From positions 1-64,000 of the forward strand of contig JAFLCP010000012.1 of NCBI GenBank assembly GCA_017303505.1: 64,000 nt of DNA, read 5' to 3'. Made by a program: the position numbers and the translations under genes. Below, in pieces: positions 28,577 to 37,075 of the stretch (position 1 is its first letter; every line of letters starts with the position of its first letter). Origin of the DNA: Planctomycetota bacterium. Its GTDB lineage: Bacteria; Planctomycetota; Planctomycetia; Pirellulales; Pirellulaceae. The notes under the pieces were generated by a model. It did no database searches and was not told where the DNA came from. It saw only the letters and a list, made by a program, of their open reading frames with translations.

Positions 28577-31500
28577 CTACACTTCAGGCGTCTTTGGCTT
28601 GATTTTCTTGGCCCAGAAGCCTCCATCTGCTATCCATTGGCAAATGGCATAGAAAACCGGAGTAAACAACACCGCCAAAACAGTAGCCGTTATCATCCCC
28701 CCGCAAACCGCAGTCCCCAACGCCCGCCGACTTGCCGATGCAGCCCCTTCCGCAAACACCAGAGGAAACACACCCAAAATAAAGGCGATCGAAGTCATTA
28801 AGATCGGCCGGAACCGAGCCCGCGCCGCATTCACACTGGCGTCGATAATGGATTGACCTTGATGATGAAGCTCCCGTGCAAATTCGACAATCAAAATCGC
28901 ATTCTTGCTCGCTAGTGCGATAATCAACACCACTCCGATTTGCACATAAATGTTGTTATCCATTTTCACCAGCGCTACCGCCGCCACCGTTCCCAACAAT
29001 CCCAACGGTACCACCAATATCACGGCGATCGGAAGAATCCAGCTTTCATACAAGAACGCCAGAATCAAATAAACCAACAGCACGGCTAAAGCGAAGATAT
29101 AAACTTCTTCTCCCTTAGAGTTTTTCTCTTGTAAAGAAACACCACTCCAATCATAGCCGATCGTATCTGGGAATTCTTCGCGAGCCAATTTCTCCATAAT
29201 CTGCAAGGCTTCACCCGAACTCTTTCCCATCGCGGCAGAACCGGTGATCGTAGCCGATGGATAAAGATTGAAACGGCGGATGATCTGCGGCCCAAACGAA
29301 TCTCGAATCGTCATCACGCTTCCCAACGAAACCATCTCGCCACCTGCATTGCGAACTTTGAGTTTGCGGATATCGTCCACCTCATCTCGAAACTCTGGTT
29401 CTGCTTGCACAGTCACGCGATAGGTTCGTCCGAACTTGTTGAAATCGTTAACATAAGCGGAACCAAGAGCGGCCTGCATCGTCGTAAACACATCACTCAC
29501 AGGCACCTGCATTTTCATCGCTCGATCGCGATCGATATCAGCGAACAATTGAGGCACACCCGCTCGAAACGTGGAACTGACTCGCAACAGATCTTTCTCT
29601 GTGGCCGCCCGCGCTAGAACTTTTTCGATGGCTGCTTGCAGCTCACTTAACCCCACACCCCCGCGATCTTCCACCTGCATTTCGAATCCACCACTCATTC
29701 CCAACCCCTGAATGGCCGGCGGCGTAATCACCAAGATGAACGCATCCTTGATCGACGCGAAACGCTTAGACAAATCTTCTACAATTCTGTGCTGTTGTAA
29801 CGATTCATCATGGCGCTCCTCAAACGAAGTCATGCGTACAAAAACCGTAGCCGCATTCGAGGACTGACTCCCTTCCAACAGCGACATCCCACCCAAGGTG
29901 AACCATGTTTCCACGCCGGGAGCATCAGCCAAGATCGCGTTCATCTCTTCGATGACTTCCTGGGTCCTGCTCTGCGACGCTCCGTCAGGCAACTGAACGG
30001 CAGTGATCAGATATCCTTGATCTTCAGATGGCAAGAAGCCCGTTGGCAATTGGGTATACCAATACACGGTTCCCGCAATCGTGACCACAAAAGCCACCAC
30101 CATCACATACCATAATCGAATCAACCATCGCACGATTCCCGCATAGACTCCCTCAACCCAGCGAAAAGCGGTATTGAACCAACGCGACAAAAAGAACCGC
30201 TTTGCTTTGGGCGGCTTCAACCAACTCGCACATTGAGCTGGCTTTAATGTCAACGCATTGATTGCGCTGATAAAGGCTGTCGCAGCAATCGTTAATGCGA
30301 ACTGACGATACAATTCGCCGGTGATGCCACCCAAGAAAACCGTCGGCACAAACACGGCCATTAACACCGCCGTGATTCCAATCACCGGCCCGGTCACTTC
30401 TCTCATCGCTAATTTCGTGGCTTGTTTTGGCGATTCTCCTTTTTCAATGTGATGGGCAGCATTCTCTACAATCACAATGGCATCATCGACCACAATCCCA
30501 ATCGCCAACACCATCCCAAACAAGGTGAGCAAGTTTATGGAAAAGCCTAAGAAAGGCATAATGGCGAAAGCTCCGATGATCGTCACCGGAACCGTTGTCG
30601 CCGGTATCAACACGGCTCGCCAATCTTGAATGAAGACCAAAATCACAATCAATACCAAAACACCCGCTTCCAGCAAGGTTTTATAAACTTCCTTGATTGC
30701 CGACTCGACATAAGTGGTTGTGTCAAACGGGATGTCATATTGCATCCCCTTCGGAAAACTCTCGGCAAGTTTTTTAAGTGCTTCTTTCACGTTGGCGGCG
30801 ACCGTTATCGCATTCGCGCCCGGCAACTGATATATGAGCACGCTCGCCGAATCGATCCCACCGCGTTGAGCAAAACTATCATAGGCTTGTGCGCCAAGTT
30901 CGACTCGCGCCACATCCCGCAGATATGTAAGCTCCCCATTTCCAGAGTTTTTGATAATGACTGATTCAAATTGCTCGGGCTCGGTCAAGCGGCCCATCGC
31001 AGTAACACTCATCTGCACATCTTGCTCGTCACTGATAGGTGGTTGACCAATTTGGCCAGCCGCTACTTGAATGTTCTGCTGTCTTAGTTGAAACAAAAGA
31101 TCTTGGAAGGTAAGTCCACGCGCTTCCAGCTTGGTCGGATTCACCCATACACGCATGCTGTAGGGGCCACTGCCAGAGACCATTACTTCACCGACACCCT
31201 CAACACGGCTCAGCTCATCCCGTAATCTCAAGTTGCCATAATTCGAAAGAAACAAACTATCGAACGTTTTGTCGGGCGAAGTCAACGAAGCGACCAACAA
31301 GATATTGGTCGATTGTTTTTTTACAGACAATCCTTGCTGTCGAACTTCGGATGGCAGCAATGGCTCGGCCAGTGCCACCCGATTCTGCACCAAAACTTGA
31401 GCTTGATCCAAGTCGGTCCCTACTTTAAACGTAATCGTCAAAGAGTAAGCACCATTGGAAGAGGAAGTCGACGACATATAGAGCATTTGCTCGACGCCGT

Positions 31501-31711
31501 TGATCTGTTGCTCCAAGACAGCCGCCACCGTTTCCGAAACCACACGCGCATTGGCACCTGGATAAACAGCGGTGACTTGAATCGTGGGTGGCGTAATGTT
31601 GGGATAACGCTCGACCGGTAGCGTAAAGGCGGCCACTGCTCCAAAAATAATCGTAAGAATGGCAATGACATTCGCTGCGACTGGTCGTTCAATAAAATAA
31701 TTTGAAATCAC
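28577..31711 (-). CDS. RND multidrug efflux pump (AcrB/HAE1 type)
   Basis: Inner-membrane proton-driven efflux pump of 1044 residues, the usual size. It starts with the family N-terminus ISNYFIERPVAANVIAIL. Proton-relay residues are present: VVDDAIVIVENAAHH (Asp-Asp in TM4) and ALASKNAILIVEFA (Lys in TM10). Periplasmic blocks such as INGVEQMLYMSSTS and the docking region fit AcrB. The start GTG 31711 overlaps the adaptor stop (GTGA), so the two are translationally coupled. No outer-membrane TolC partner is adjacent, so one from elsewhere is expected. The substrates are not predictable. Confidence 0.95.
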   Translation of the reverse strand: MISNYFIERPVAANVIAILTIIFGAVAAFTLPVERYPNITPPTIQVTAVYPGANARVVSETVAAVLEQQINGVEQMLYMSSTSSSNGAYSLTITFKVGTDLDQAQVLVQNRVALAEPLLPSEVRQQGLSVKKQSTNILLVASLTSPDKTFDSLFLSNYGNLRLRDELSRVEGVGEVMVSGSGPYSMRVWVNPTKLEARGLTFQDLLFQLRQQNIQVAAGQIGQPPISDEQDVQMSVTAMGRLTEPEQFESVIIKNSGNGELTYLRDVARVELGAQAYDSFAQRGGIDSASVLIYQLPGANAITVAANVKEALKKLAESFPKGMQYDIPFDTTTYVESAIKEVYKTLLEAGVLVLIVILVFIQDWRAVLIPATTVPVTIIGAFAIMPFLGFSINLLTLFGMVLAIGIVVDDAIVIVENAAHHIEKGESPKQATKLAMREVTGPVIGITAVLMAVFVPTVFLGGITGELYRQFALTIAATAFISAINALTLKPAQCASWLKPPKAKRFFLSRWFNTAFRWVEGVYAGIVRWLIRLWYVMVVAFVVTIAGTVYWYTQLPTGFLPSEDQGYLITAVQLPDGASQSRTQEVIEEMNAILADAPGVETWFTLGGMSLLEGSQSSNAATVFVRMTSFEERHDESLQQHRIVEDLSKRFASIKDAFILVITPPAIQGLGMSGGFEMQVEDRGGVGLSELQAAIEKVLARAATEKDLLRVSSTFRAGVPQLFADIDRDRAMKMQVPVSDVFTTMQAALGSAYVNDFNKFGRTYRVTVQAEPEFRDEVDDIRKLKVRNAGGEMVSLGSVMTIRDSFGPQIIRRFNLYPSATITGSAAMGKSSGEALQIMEKLAREEFPDTIGYDWSGVSLQEKNSKGEEVYIFALAVLLVYLILAFLYESWILPIAVILVVPLGLLGTVAAVALVKMDNNIYVQIGVVLIIALASKNAILIVEFARELHHQGQSIIDASVNAARARFRPILMTSIAFILGVFPLVFAEGAASASRRALGTAVCGGMITATVLAVLFTPVFYAICQWIADGGFWAKKIKPKTPEV

Positions 31712-32964
31712 GAGCGAGCCTCCGTCCCAGCCTTAGCACTTGACGGCGGTGCGTTGGCGCCAGCCTGTTTGGCGGAACTGTCGATCGTCACCGAAACTCC
31801 TGGTCGTACTCGCTGGAGCCCAGACACAATGACCTTTTCAGATTCACTCAGTCCTTCGGCTATAGTTGTGATCGCGCCTTGAATGGTTCCAATCTTGACG
31901 CTCCTTCGCTCGACCTTCATATCGGGCGTCACAACAAATACATACCGCCCCTGCTGATCCATCGCTAAGGCTACGGTCGGCACAACCAAGGTCGGCCGCT
32001 CTTTGCTAAAGGCAACTTGCACTCGCGCGAACAATCCTGGCTTCAAAATACCCGCTGGATTTCGAAAGCTTCCGCGCAGCACGGTTGTCCCGGTTCGCGA
32101 ATTGTTCGATGGTTCGATAAAGTCGATCTTACCTGCGTGTGGAAAGCCATCTTCATTACCTAATCCCATTTGGATGATAGTCTCCACCTGGCGCGGATCG
32201 TCGAGTTCGCCCGCTCGCACTTTGTCGAGATACGCCAAAAATGAATTTTCGTCGACCTCGAAATAAACATGAACTGGATCGTTCGAGACAATGGTCGACA
32301 ACAAAGTGCTGTCAGCGCTAACCAAGTTCCCAGGAGTTAATAAGGTTCGCCCCAACACACCGCGAATCGGAGCGACCACTTTCGTAAACTTCAGATCCAA
32401 TTCAGCTTGTTTAACTTGCGCTTCTAAGGTTGCAATTTGAGCGAGATTCTCAGCGCGATTGGACACAGCCACGTCATACTCGGCATCGCTAATCGCTTTC
32501 GTTCGATGCAAGCGATCAGCTCGTTCGAAGTCTGCGGCGAGTCGCGCTAGCTGCGCCTTCTTCGCCTCGAGGTTACCACGTGCTTGCTCTAAAACAGTCT
32601 GATAGGGGGCAGGATCAATTTCGAAAAGCGGAGTGTCTACTTCGACCACATCCCCTTCGCGAACACTCACTTGGTAGCTTTGATCTTCCCCACCGGCGAT
32701 TTGGGGCGAATTTACTTTGTTGTATCCAGGACTCTTTAGTAGCGTGCCACTAACCCGCGCCCGAACCTCAACTTGTTCTGCCGCCGCGGTGCGCCCTGTA
32801 AACTCACGTAACTCCCTGAGAGGAACGTTGGCCACTGTAGCAACTTCAACGAGAGGGGGAGGTGGCGCGACTGGAGGCCCAGCCCCACCCCCTTCGGGCT
32901 TTTTACAACCGATCACGACTCCGAGCGAGCACAAGCCGAAAAGCGCTAAGCCACGAAACAACAT
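31708..32964 (-). CDS. RND efflux periplasmic adaptor lipoprotein
   Basis: Membrane-fusion protein of 418 residues that links the pump to an outer-membrane channel. N-terminal lipoprotein signal with lipobox VVIG before Cys20, then a Gly/Pro linker. Family segments follow: a biotinyl-lipoyl-like barrel, the alpha-hairpin (about 120-190, YQTVLEQARGNLEAKKAQLA and LHRTKAISDAEYDVA), then the beta-barrel with APIRGVLGRTLLTPGNLV and membrane-proximal GSFRNPAGILKPGLFARV. It is the first gene of the efflux operon; its 5' end faces the TetR gene over a 193-base spacer holding a palindrome. ATG 32964. Confidence 0.94.
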   Translation of the reverse strand: MLFRGLALFGLCSLGVVIGCKKPEGGGAGPPVAPPPPLVEVATVANVPLRELREFTGRTAAAEQVEVRARVSGTLLKSPGYNKVNSPQIAGGEDQSYQVSVREGDVVEVDTPLFEIDPAPYQTVLEQARGNLEAKKAQLARLAADFERADRLHRTKAISDAEYDVAVSNRAENLAQIATLEAQVKQAELDLKFTKVVAPIRGVLGRTLLTPGNLVSADSTLLSTIVSNDPVHVYFEVDENSFLAYLDKVRAGELDDPRQVETIIQMGLGNEDGFPHAGKIDFIEPSNNSRTGTTVLRGSFRNPAGILKPGLFARVQVAFSKERPTLVVPTVALAMDQQGRYVFVVTPDMKVERRSVKIGTIQGAITTIAEGLSESEKVIVSGLQRVRPGVSVTIDSSAKQAGANAPPSSAKAGTEARS

Positions 32965-33034
32965 GATTCACCCCCAAAACTGCGAAGATTGGAAGCCTTC
33001 GCCTCGTTTTAATTCCTCGTCTCCATTACAATGT

Positions 33035-33050
33035 ACACTGACGAGTGTAA
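33035..33050. promoter_or_regulatory. Candidate TetR operator
   Basis: TACACT (33035-33040) and AGTGTA (33045-33050) form a palindrome around a four-base spacer, set between the divergent efflux operon and its TetR gene. A further AGTGTCAG lies at about 33060. This is the position expected for a shared operator. Confidence 0.6.
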
Positions 33051-33157
33051 TTTTTCCAGTGTCAGCGTTTTGTGGATGCTCCGCTTGCTTTTGATCGAGT
33101 AACAAAGTCGATATACTTACCACCTCTCTTCTCGTCTCCGCTTGGGAAACCAATTCG

Positions 33158-33769
33158 ATGCCAACACCTTCGCGTCTAACCGACCGCAAACATGCCGCCA
33201 TCGTCACGGCAGCGGTCCAGGTTTTTCACGACCATGGCTTTGAAAACGCCAGCATGGATCACATTGCCGAAGTGGCCAAGGTCTCCAAAAGAACGGTTTA
33301 CAACCATTTTGAGAGCAAAGAAAAACTCTTTGTTGCGATCGTCGATCAACTCAAATCGAATGCCAACGAAGCTGCCCCGATCAACTACGACAGCCATCTC
33401 CCGCTCGACCAACAATTAATCACCTTCCTGCGAAGTGTGATCGACTTTCATTCGCGGCCTGAGTCGAGACGCTTGGCGCGAGTCGTCGTTTCCAAATTAT
33501 TAACTGACCCCGCCTTAGCGCAAGAGCTTTTTGGTAACGCCAAGATCTTTGAATCGACGCTGTTGAAATGGATGGAACAAGCTCAACAAGATGGGCGTCT
33601 TCGAACCTTTAATACCGCCATTGTAGCGAGACAAGTTTTAAGCATGCTTGAAACCTTTTGCATCTGGCCACAACTATTGCGCGACGCCGATCCGCCGAAT
33701 ACACGTCTGCGAAACCAAGTTGCCGCTGAAGCGGCTGCCATGTTCCTTAGTTGCTACCGCCAAGAGTAG
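33158..33769 (+). CDS. TetR-family transcriptional repressor
   Basis: A 203-residue regulator. The N-terminal DNA-binding domain is clear: RKHAAIVTAAVQVFHDHGFE, then NASMDHIAEVAKVSKRTVYN and HFESKEKLF, the classical TetR helix-turn-helix. The C-terminal ligand domain (about 70-203) has the AefR/TetR_C_7-like feel with WMEQAQQDGRLR. It is divergent from the RND operon and probably represses it and itself, with release by an exported compound. ATG 33158. It converges with the ECF sigma gene. Confidence 0.93.
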   Translation: MPTPSRLTDRKHAAIVTAAVQVFHDHGFENASMDHIAEVAKVSKRTVYNHFESKEKLFVAIVDQLKSNANEAAPINYDSHLPLDQQLITFLRSVIDFHSRPESRRLARVVVSKLLTDPALAQELFGNAKIFESTLLKWMEQAQQDGRLRTFNTAIVARQVLSMLETFCIWPQLLRDADPPNTRLRNQVAAEAAAMFLSCYRQE

Positions 33770-33821
33770 TTCATTCGCAATCCACCTCGCATGCCATTGA
33801 ACTGATAAACTCCCACTCACG

Positions 33822-34460
33822 TCAAGTGTCGCGATACCCTTGAAGCAACTCCTGCAGCTTAAGATACGCCGAGTTACAAGCGCGTTGTACTGTTTTAGTA
33901 CTGACACCCTGCAGTTGCGCGATTTCAGCATGTGTGAAGTTATACCAATTCTGTAACACCAGACACTCGCGTTCACGTTCATCGAGCTGATCCATGGCGG
34001 CCAAGACATCTAAGGACGTCCAGGCAGGAGCTGGCCCACTCGATTCGCTAGGCTCTATCACACCGCTCTGACTATCTTGTTGCAGTTGACCAAAGGCAAC
34101 TTGCTTTGGCTTGCGTTCAACACCACGTCCATGGATTTGACGCAACTTATCGAGCAATTGCCGACGAATTTGAAGAGCCGCTAAAGCTAAGAACTGCCGA
34201 ACCGTCTCGGGTTTCAGATCATCCAGAGCGCGATCGATTCGCACATACGCTTCTGCTATAACGCCATCGGTCTCTTCATCCAACTTATGACGATCGTAAC
34301 CTGCTAACATCTTGCGAGCCAATAAGCGCAGCCTCGAATAGGCAAGCGTGATGATTTGCTCTTTGAGTTGTTGCGGATTTTCAGTTTGATCTAATTGAGC
34401 AAGCAAGCTCTGTAACTGCTGCGTGGTATTGTCCATCGATGGAGATTCGCCAGTACTCAT
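33822..34460 (-). CDS. ECF-type RNA polymerase sigma factor
   Basis: A 212-residue sigma factor of the Sigma70_ECF group widespread in planctomycetes. Region 2 spans about residues 40-100 (LAYSRLRLLARKMLAGYDRH, then DGVIAEAYVRIDRALDDL). A linker rich in Gln/Ser follows, and region 4 has the helix-turn-helix HAEIAQLQGVSTKTVQRAC preceded by LDERERECLVLQNWYNF. ATG 34460 is preferred over a TTG at 34487. No anti-sigma factor is adjacent; instead a membrane Ser/Thr kinase lies 58 bases upstream on the same strand, suggesting phosphorylation-based control as reported for other ECF factors. Confidence 0.92.
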   Translation of the reverse strand: MSTGESPSMDNTTQQLQSLLAQLDQTENPQQLKEQIITLAYSRLRLLARKMLAGYDRHKLDEETDGVIAEAYVRIDRALDDLKPETVRQFLALAALQIRRQLLDKLRQIHGRGVERKPKQVAFGQLQQDSQSGVIEPSESSGPAPAWTSLDVLAAMDQLDERERECLVLQNWYNFTHAEIAQLQGVSTKTVQRACNSAYLKLQELLQGYRDT

Positions 34461-34544
34461 GGCCGCCGACTTAAGGAATGAGTTCAACGAGTAGGGAGTT
34501 CAAGTCGCTCCGCACTCGCTTTGCTCCCTGAGTCTACCAAGAGC

Positions 34545-36743
34545 TCACTGATCATTCGACGGTTGGCTCGATTTTTCTTTCTTCAGCTCCGCTTCAATGG
34601 CTTGGCGTTTCTGCATGACTTCCCGCGTAGCAGGGTGATTGGCCCCTGCCGCTTTTATGTAAGCCTCTTCGGCAATTCGCATCTGCTGCAGAGCCTCCTC
34701 CCAACGCGACATTTTCGCCAAGCATTCCGCTAATTGAATGGTCGGCTCCATCGCTACCATCGGTGCCACTCCCCGGGGGACCGACGCACAGAGCACTTCA
34801 CACAACGGTAACGCCTTTTCCGCTTCACCACCCTCATATAGAATCCGCGTTTGTAACATCTTCAGCCGAAATGGCGTAATTTCATCTTCCTTGGGCAAGT
34901 TCACCGTTGCCGCTAACGCCTCTTCAACCAGTGCTTTTGCTTTTTCTGTTTGCTTTTGATTGTGCAAAACCTCAGCTTCTTTCAAACCCACATACAGTCG
35001 TTGGCCCACGGGAAACAACTTGTTTCGATACAGTGCATCCAACAACTGAAGCGATCGATCCGGTTGTGAATACTGCAACAACACGGCCAAATCGCGCTCG
35101 ATATGTAAACGCCTGATATCGGCTGGGTCAAGAACTTTTGCTGCTAGCAGCTTTAACTCTTCGAGACGCGTAATCGCTTCTTTCTTGAGCCCATTTCCCA
35201 ACGCACTTCGTGCGAACATTAACTTCAGCTCGAACTGGCGTTTATCGCTCATGCCGTCGAAGAATTTTGGATTCGAGGAAACAACATTAACTAAATCGGC
35301 AACAGAATTCACTTGCGGATAAAAACGCGGATCCGCCAACATGAACACACTTGCCAAACGCTCCACAAGTTCTTCATTCTCGCTTGCCTTCTGCTCGGCG
35401 ATCACTCGTGCTTGCTCGGCGACTATTGTTTGATTGGCGGCTTCTGCCTCCGCCAGCTCAGCTTTCTCAACAGCTTTTTTCCATCTTTCATTGGAAGCAA
35501 GCAACTCGTGATTCTGTTGGAAAGATTGCGACAAGAAGAAACTCAACATCAAGACCATCAACAGCAAACTAATTCCGGTGATCGCAACCGCTTGGCGGTA
35601 TTTCCTTACACCCCGCAGCGTAAGTTCCCAAATATTTTCTCGGTAACACGATACCCCACTGTCCGAAATGAATCGTTCTACGTCGTCCTTCATATCGCGA
35701 GCGGAACGGTAACGCTGTGTGATATCCGCATTCAGTGCTTTAACACAAATCGCTTCGAGTCCTTTGGGAGTCTTGGGGTGCGAGTGATGAGGCGGTTCCC
35801 AGCTTCCGGCTTTTGCAGCGGCGTGCGCACCATCACCCCAATACAGAGGCCGATCTGTCAAGATCTGAAACAGGATCGCCCCCAATGAAAAAATGTCGGA
35901 GTGCGGTCCTATTTGTTTGGTTTCACCGCGAGCTTGCTCAGGACTCATAAAACCAATCGTTCCCAACACCTCTCCCACTTGCGATTGTGGACCATGCTGA
36001 GGTTTCAATGAATCGACAACTGCTGGCGTTTCATCATGTTCGTGAATGGATTTAGCTAAGCCCCAATCAAGTACCAAGGTTTCACCAAAGGGCCCGAGCA
36101 TGATATTCACAGTCTTCAAGTCGCGATGAACGATTTCGCGACTGTGCGCGTAAGCGATCGTGTTACACAGATCGCAAAACGACCTCAGTATGCGAAGCGC
36201 CTCCAACGAGCGCCAATCGATCGTGTGATGTTGACTATGCAACTTCCGAATGGCATCGCGCAGTGTCTCGCCTTGCACAAAGCGCATCGCATAATACGGT
36301 TGTCCCAAATCATTTTCGGGCACAAATCCGTAAATCGGCACAATACCTGGATGCTCAAGCTTAGCAGTCACCTCCGCTTCTCGCACAAACCGGCGGCGTG
36401 ATTGAGGATCTAAGGCGGGTAACGGTTGCAAACATTTCACCGCTACCGGTCGATGCAGTTCTTCATCCACTCCTTCATAGACCCACCCCAATCCACCCGC
36501 ATCATGAAATCGAACTAAGCGATAGCGAGAAGATGAATCGCGAGAGATTAATTCCTCTGGTTGCGGCGTGGCATCTTCACCGCTCAACGTTCGTCCCAGT
36601 TGGTTGCGCTGATGCAAAAAAGCCCGTAACTGACCAGCGAGCTGTGTATCTTTGCCACAAAAAGTTTCGGGGGTTCCACGCAACGTTTCTGGAGTTTCAT
36701 CCCATTTCTCGACAACATCGAGAATTCGATCGAGATCTTTCAT
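34545..36743 (-). CDS. Membrane serine/threonine protein kinase with TPR-like sensor domain
   Basis: A 732-residue Pkn-type kinase. The cytoplasmic kinase domain (about 75-370) has the Gly loop DAGGLGWVYEG, catalytic Lys in VAVKCL, the catalytic loop HRDLKTVNIML and the metal motif DWG in LDWGLAKS (DWG instead of DFG, common in planctomycete kinases), then GTIGFMSPEQARGE. A transmembrane helix (about 385-410, VAITGISLLLMVLMLSFFL) leads to a coiled-coil and a C-terminal helical, TPR-like domain (about 470-720, KALVEEALAATVNLPKEDE). The sensor ligand is unknown. Followed at 58 bases by the ECF sigma gene, so the two form a likely signalling operon; the giant surface protein is divergent. ATG 36743. 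Confidence 0.94.
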   Translation of the reverse strand: MKDLDRILDVVEKWDETPETLRGTPETFCGKDTQLAGQLRAFLHQRNQLGRTLSGEDATPQPEELISRDSSSRYRLVRFHDAGGLGWVYEGVDEELHRPVAVKCLQPLPALDPQSRRRFVREAEVTAKLEHPGIVPIYGFVPENDLGQPYYAMRFVQGETLRDAIRKLHSQHHTIDWRSLEALRILRSFCDLCNTIAYAHSREIVHRDLKTVNIMLGPFGETLVLDWGLAKSIHEHDETPAVVDSLKPQHGPQSQVGEVLGTIGFMSPEQARGETKQIGPHSDIFSLGAILFQILTDRPLYWGDGAHAAAKAGSWEPPHHSHPKTPKGLEAICVKALNADITQRYRSARDMKDDVERFISDSGVSCYRENIWELTLRGVRKYRQAVAITGISLLLMVLMLSFFLSQSFQQNHELLASNERWKKAVEKAELAEAEAANQTIVAEQARVIAEQKASENEELVERLASVFMLADPRFYPQVNSVADLVNVVSSNPKFFDGMSDKRQFELKLMFARSALGNGLKKEAITRLEELKLLAAKVLDPADIRRLHIERDLAVLLQYSQPDRSLQLLDALYRNKLFPVGQRLYVGLKEAEVLHNQKQTEKAKALVEEALAATVNLPKEDEITPFRLKMLQTRILYEGGEAEKALPLCEVLCASVPRGVAPMVAMEPTIQLAECLAKMSRWEEALQQMRIAEEAYIKAAGANHPATREVMQKRQAIEAELKKEKSSQPSNDQ

Positions 36744-37075
36744 GCCAGCCTCAGCAGCTTTAGGGAGTAAGCCAAGCGATTCGGTTCAGCGGCAACAAAC
36801 GTTGCGAATTGAGTGCAGCCAGGAACCAAAGTTCTGAACAACTTGAGCCCCATCATCAAGCGACGTAAAGCAAAATCGCTGGACACCGTGACCGATTTCG
36901 GCCAATAAAACGCCGAACCAATGAGCGCAAGTCCACTAATTTGTCGATTTTCGGCGAAATTCGAGCAATTCCTCTGATTTTGCTCCAAATCGGTGGCGGA
37001 TCGACGACGTGGTTCTGACTCCGTCCTGCAGACGAACTTTTTTCATACTTTATTCTTGTCTCCGAGACTGATCCA
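36744..37075. other. Divergent region between kinase and surface protein genes
   Basis: A 332-base spacer with the start regions of the kinase-sigma unit and of the giant surface protein. I see no clear promoter hexamers. It is a natural place for a promoter read by the neighbouring ECF factor, but no motif was identified. Confidence 0.4.

Noticed and set aside
34545..36743. Possibility that the DWG motif marks an inactive pseudokinase
   Set aside because: The catalytic lysine, HRDLKTVN loop and Gly-rich loop are intact, and DWG in place of DFG recurs in active planctomycete kinases, so an active kinase is more likely.
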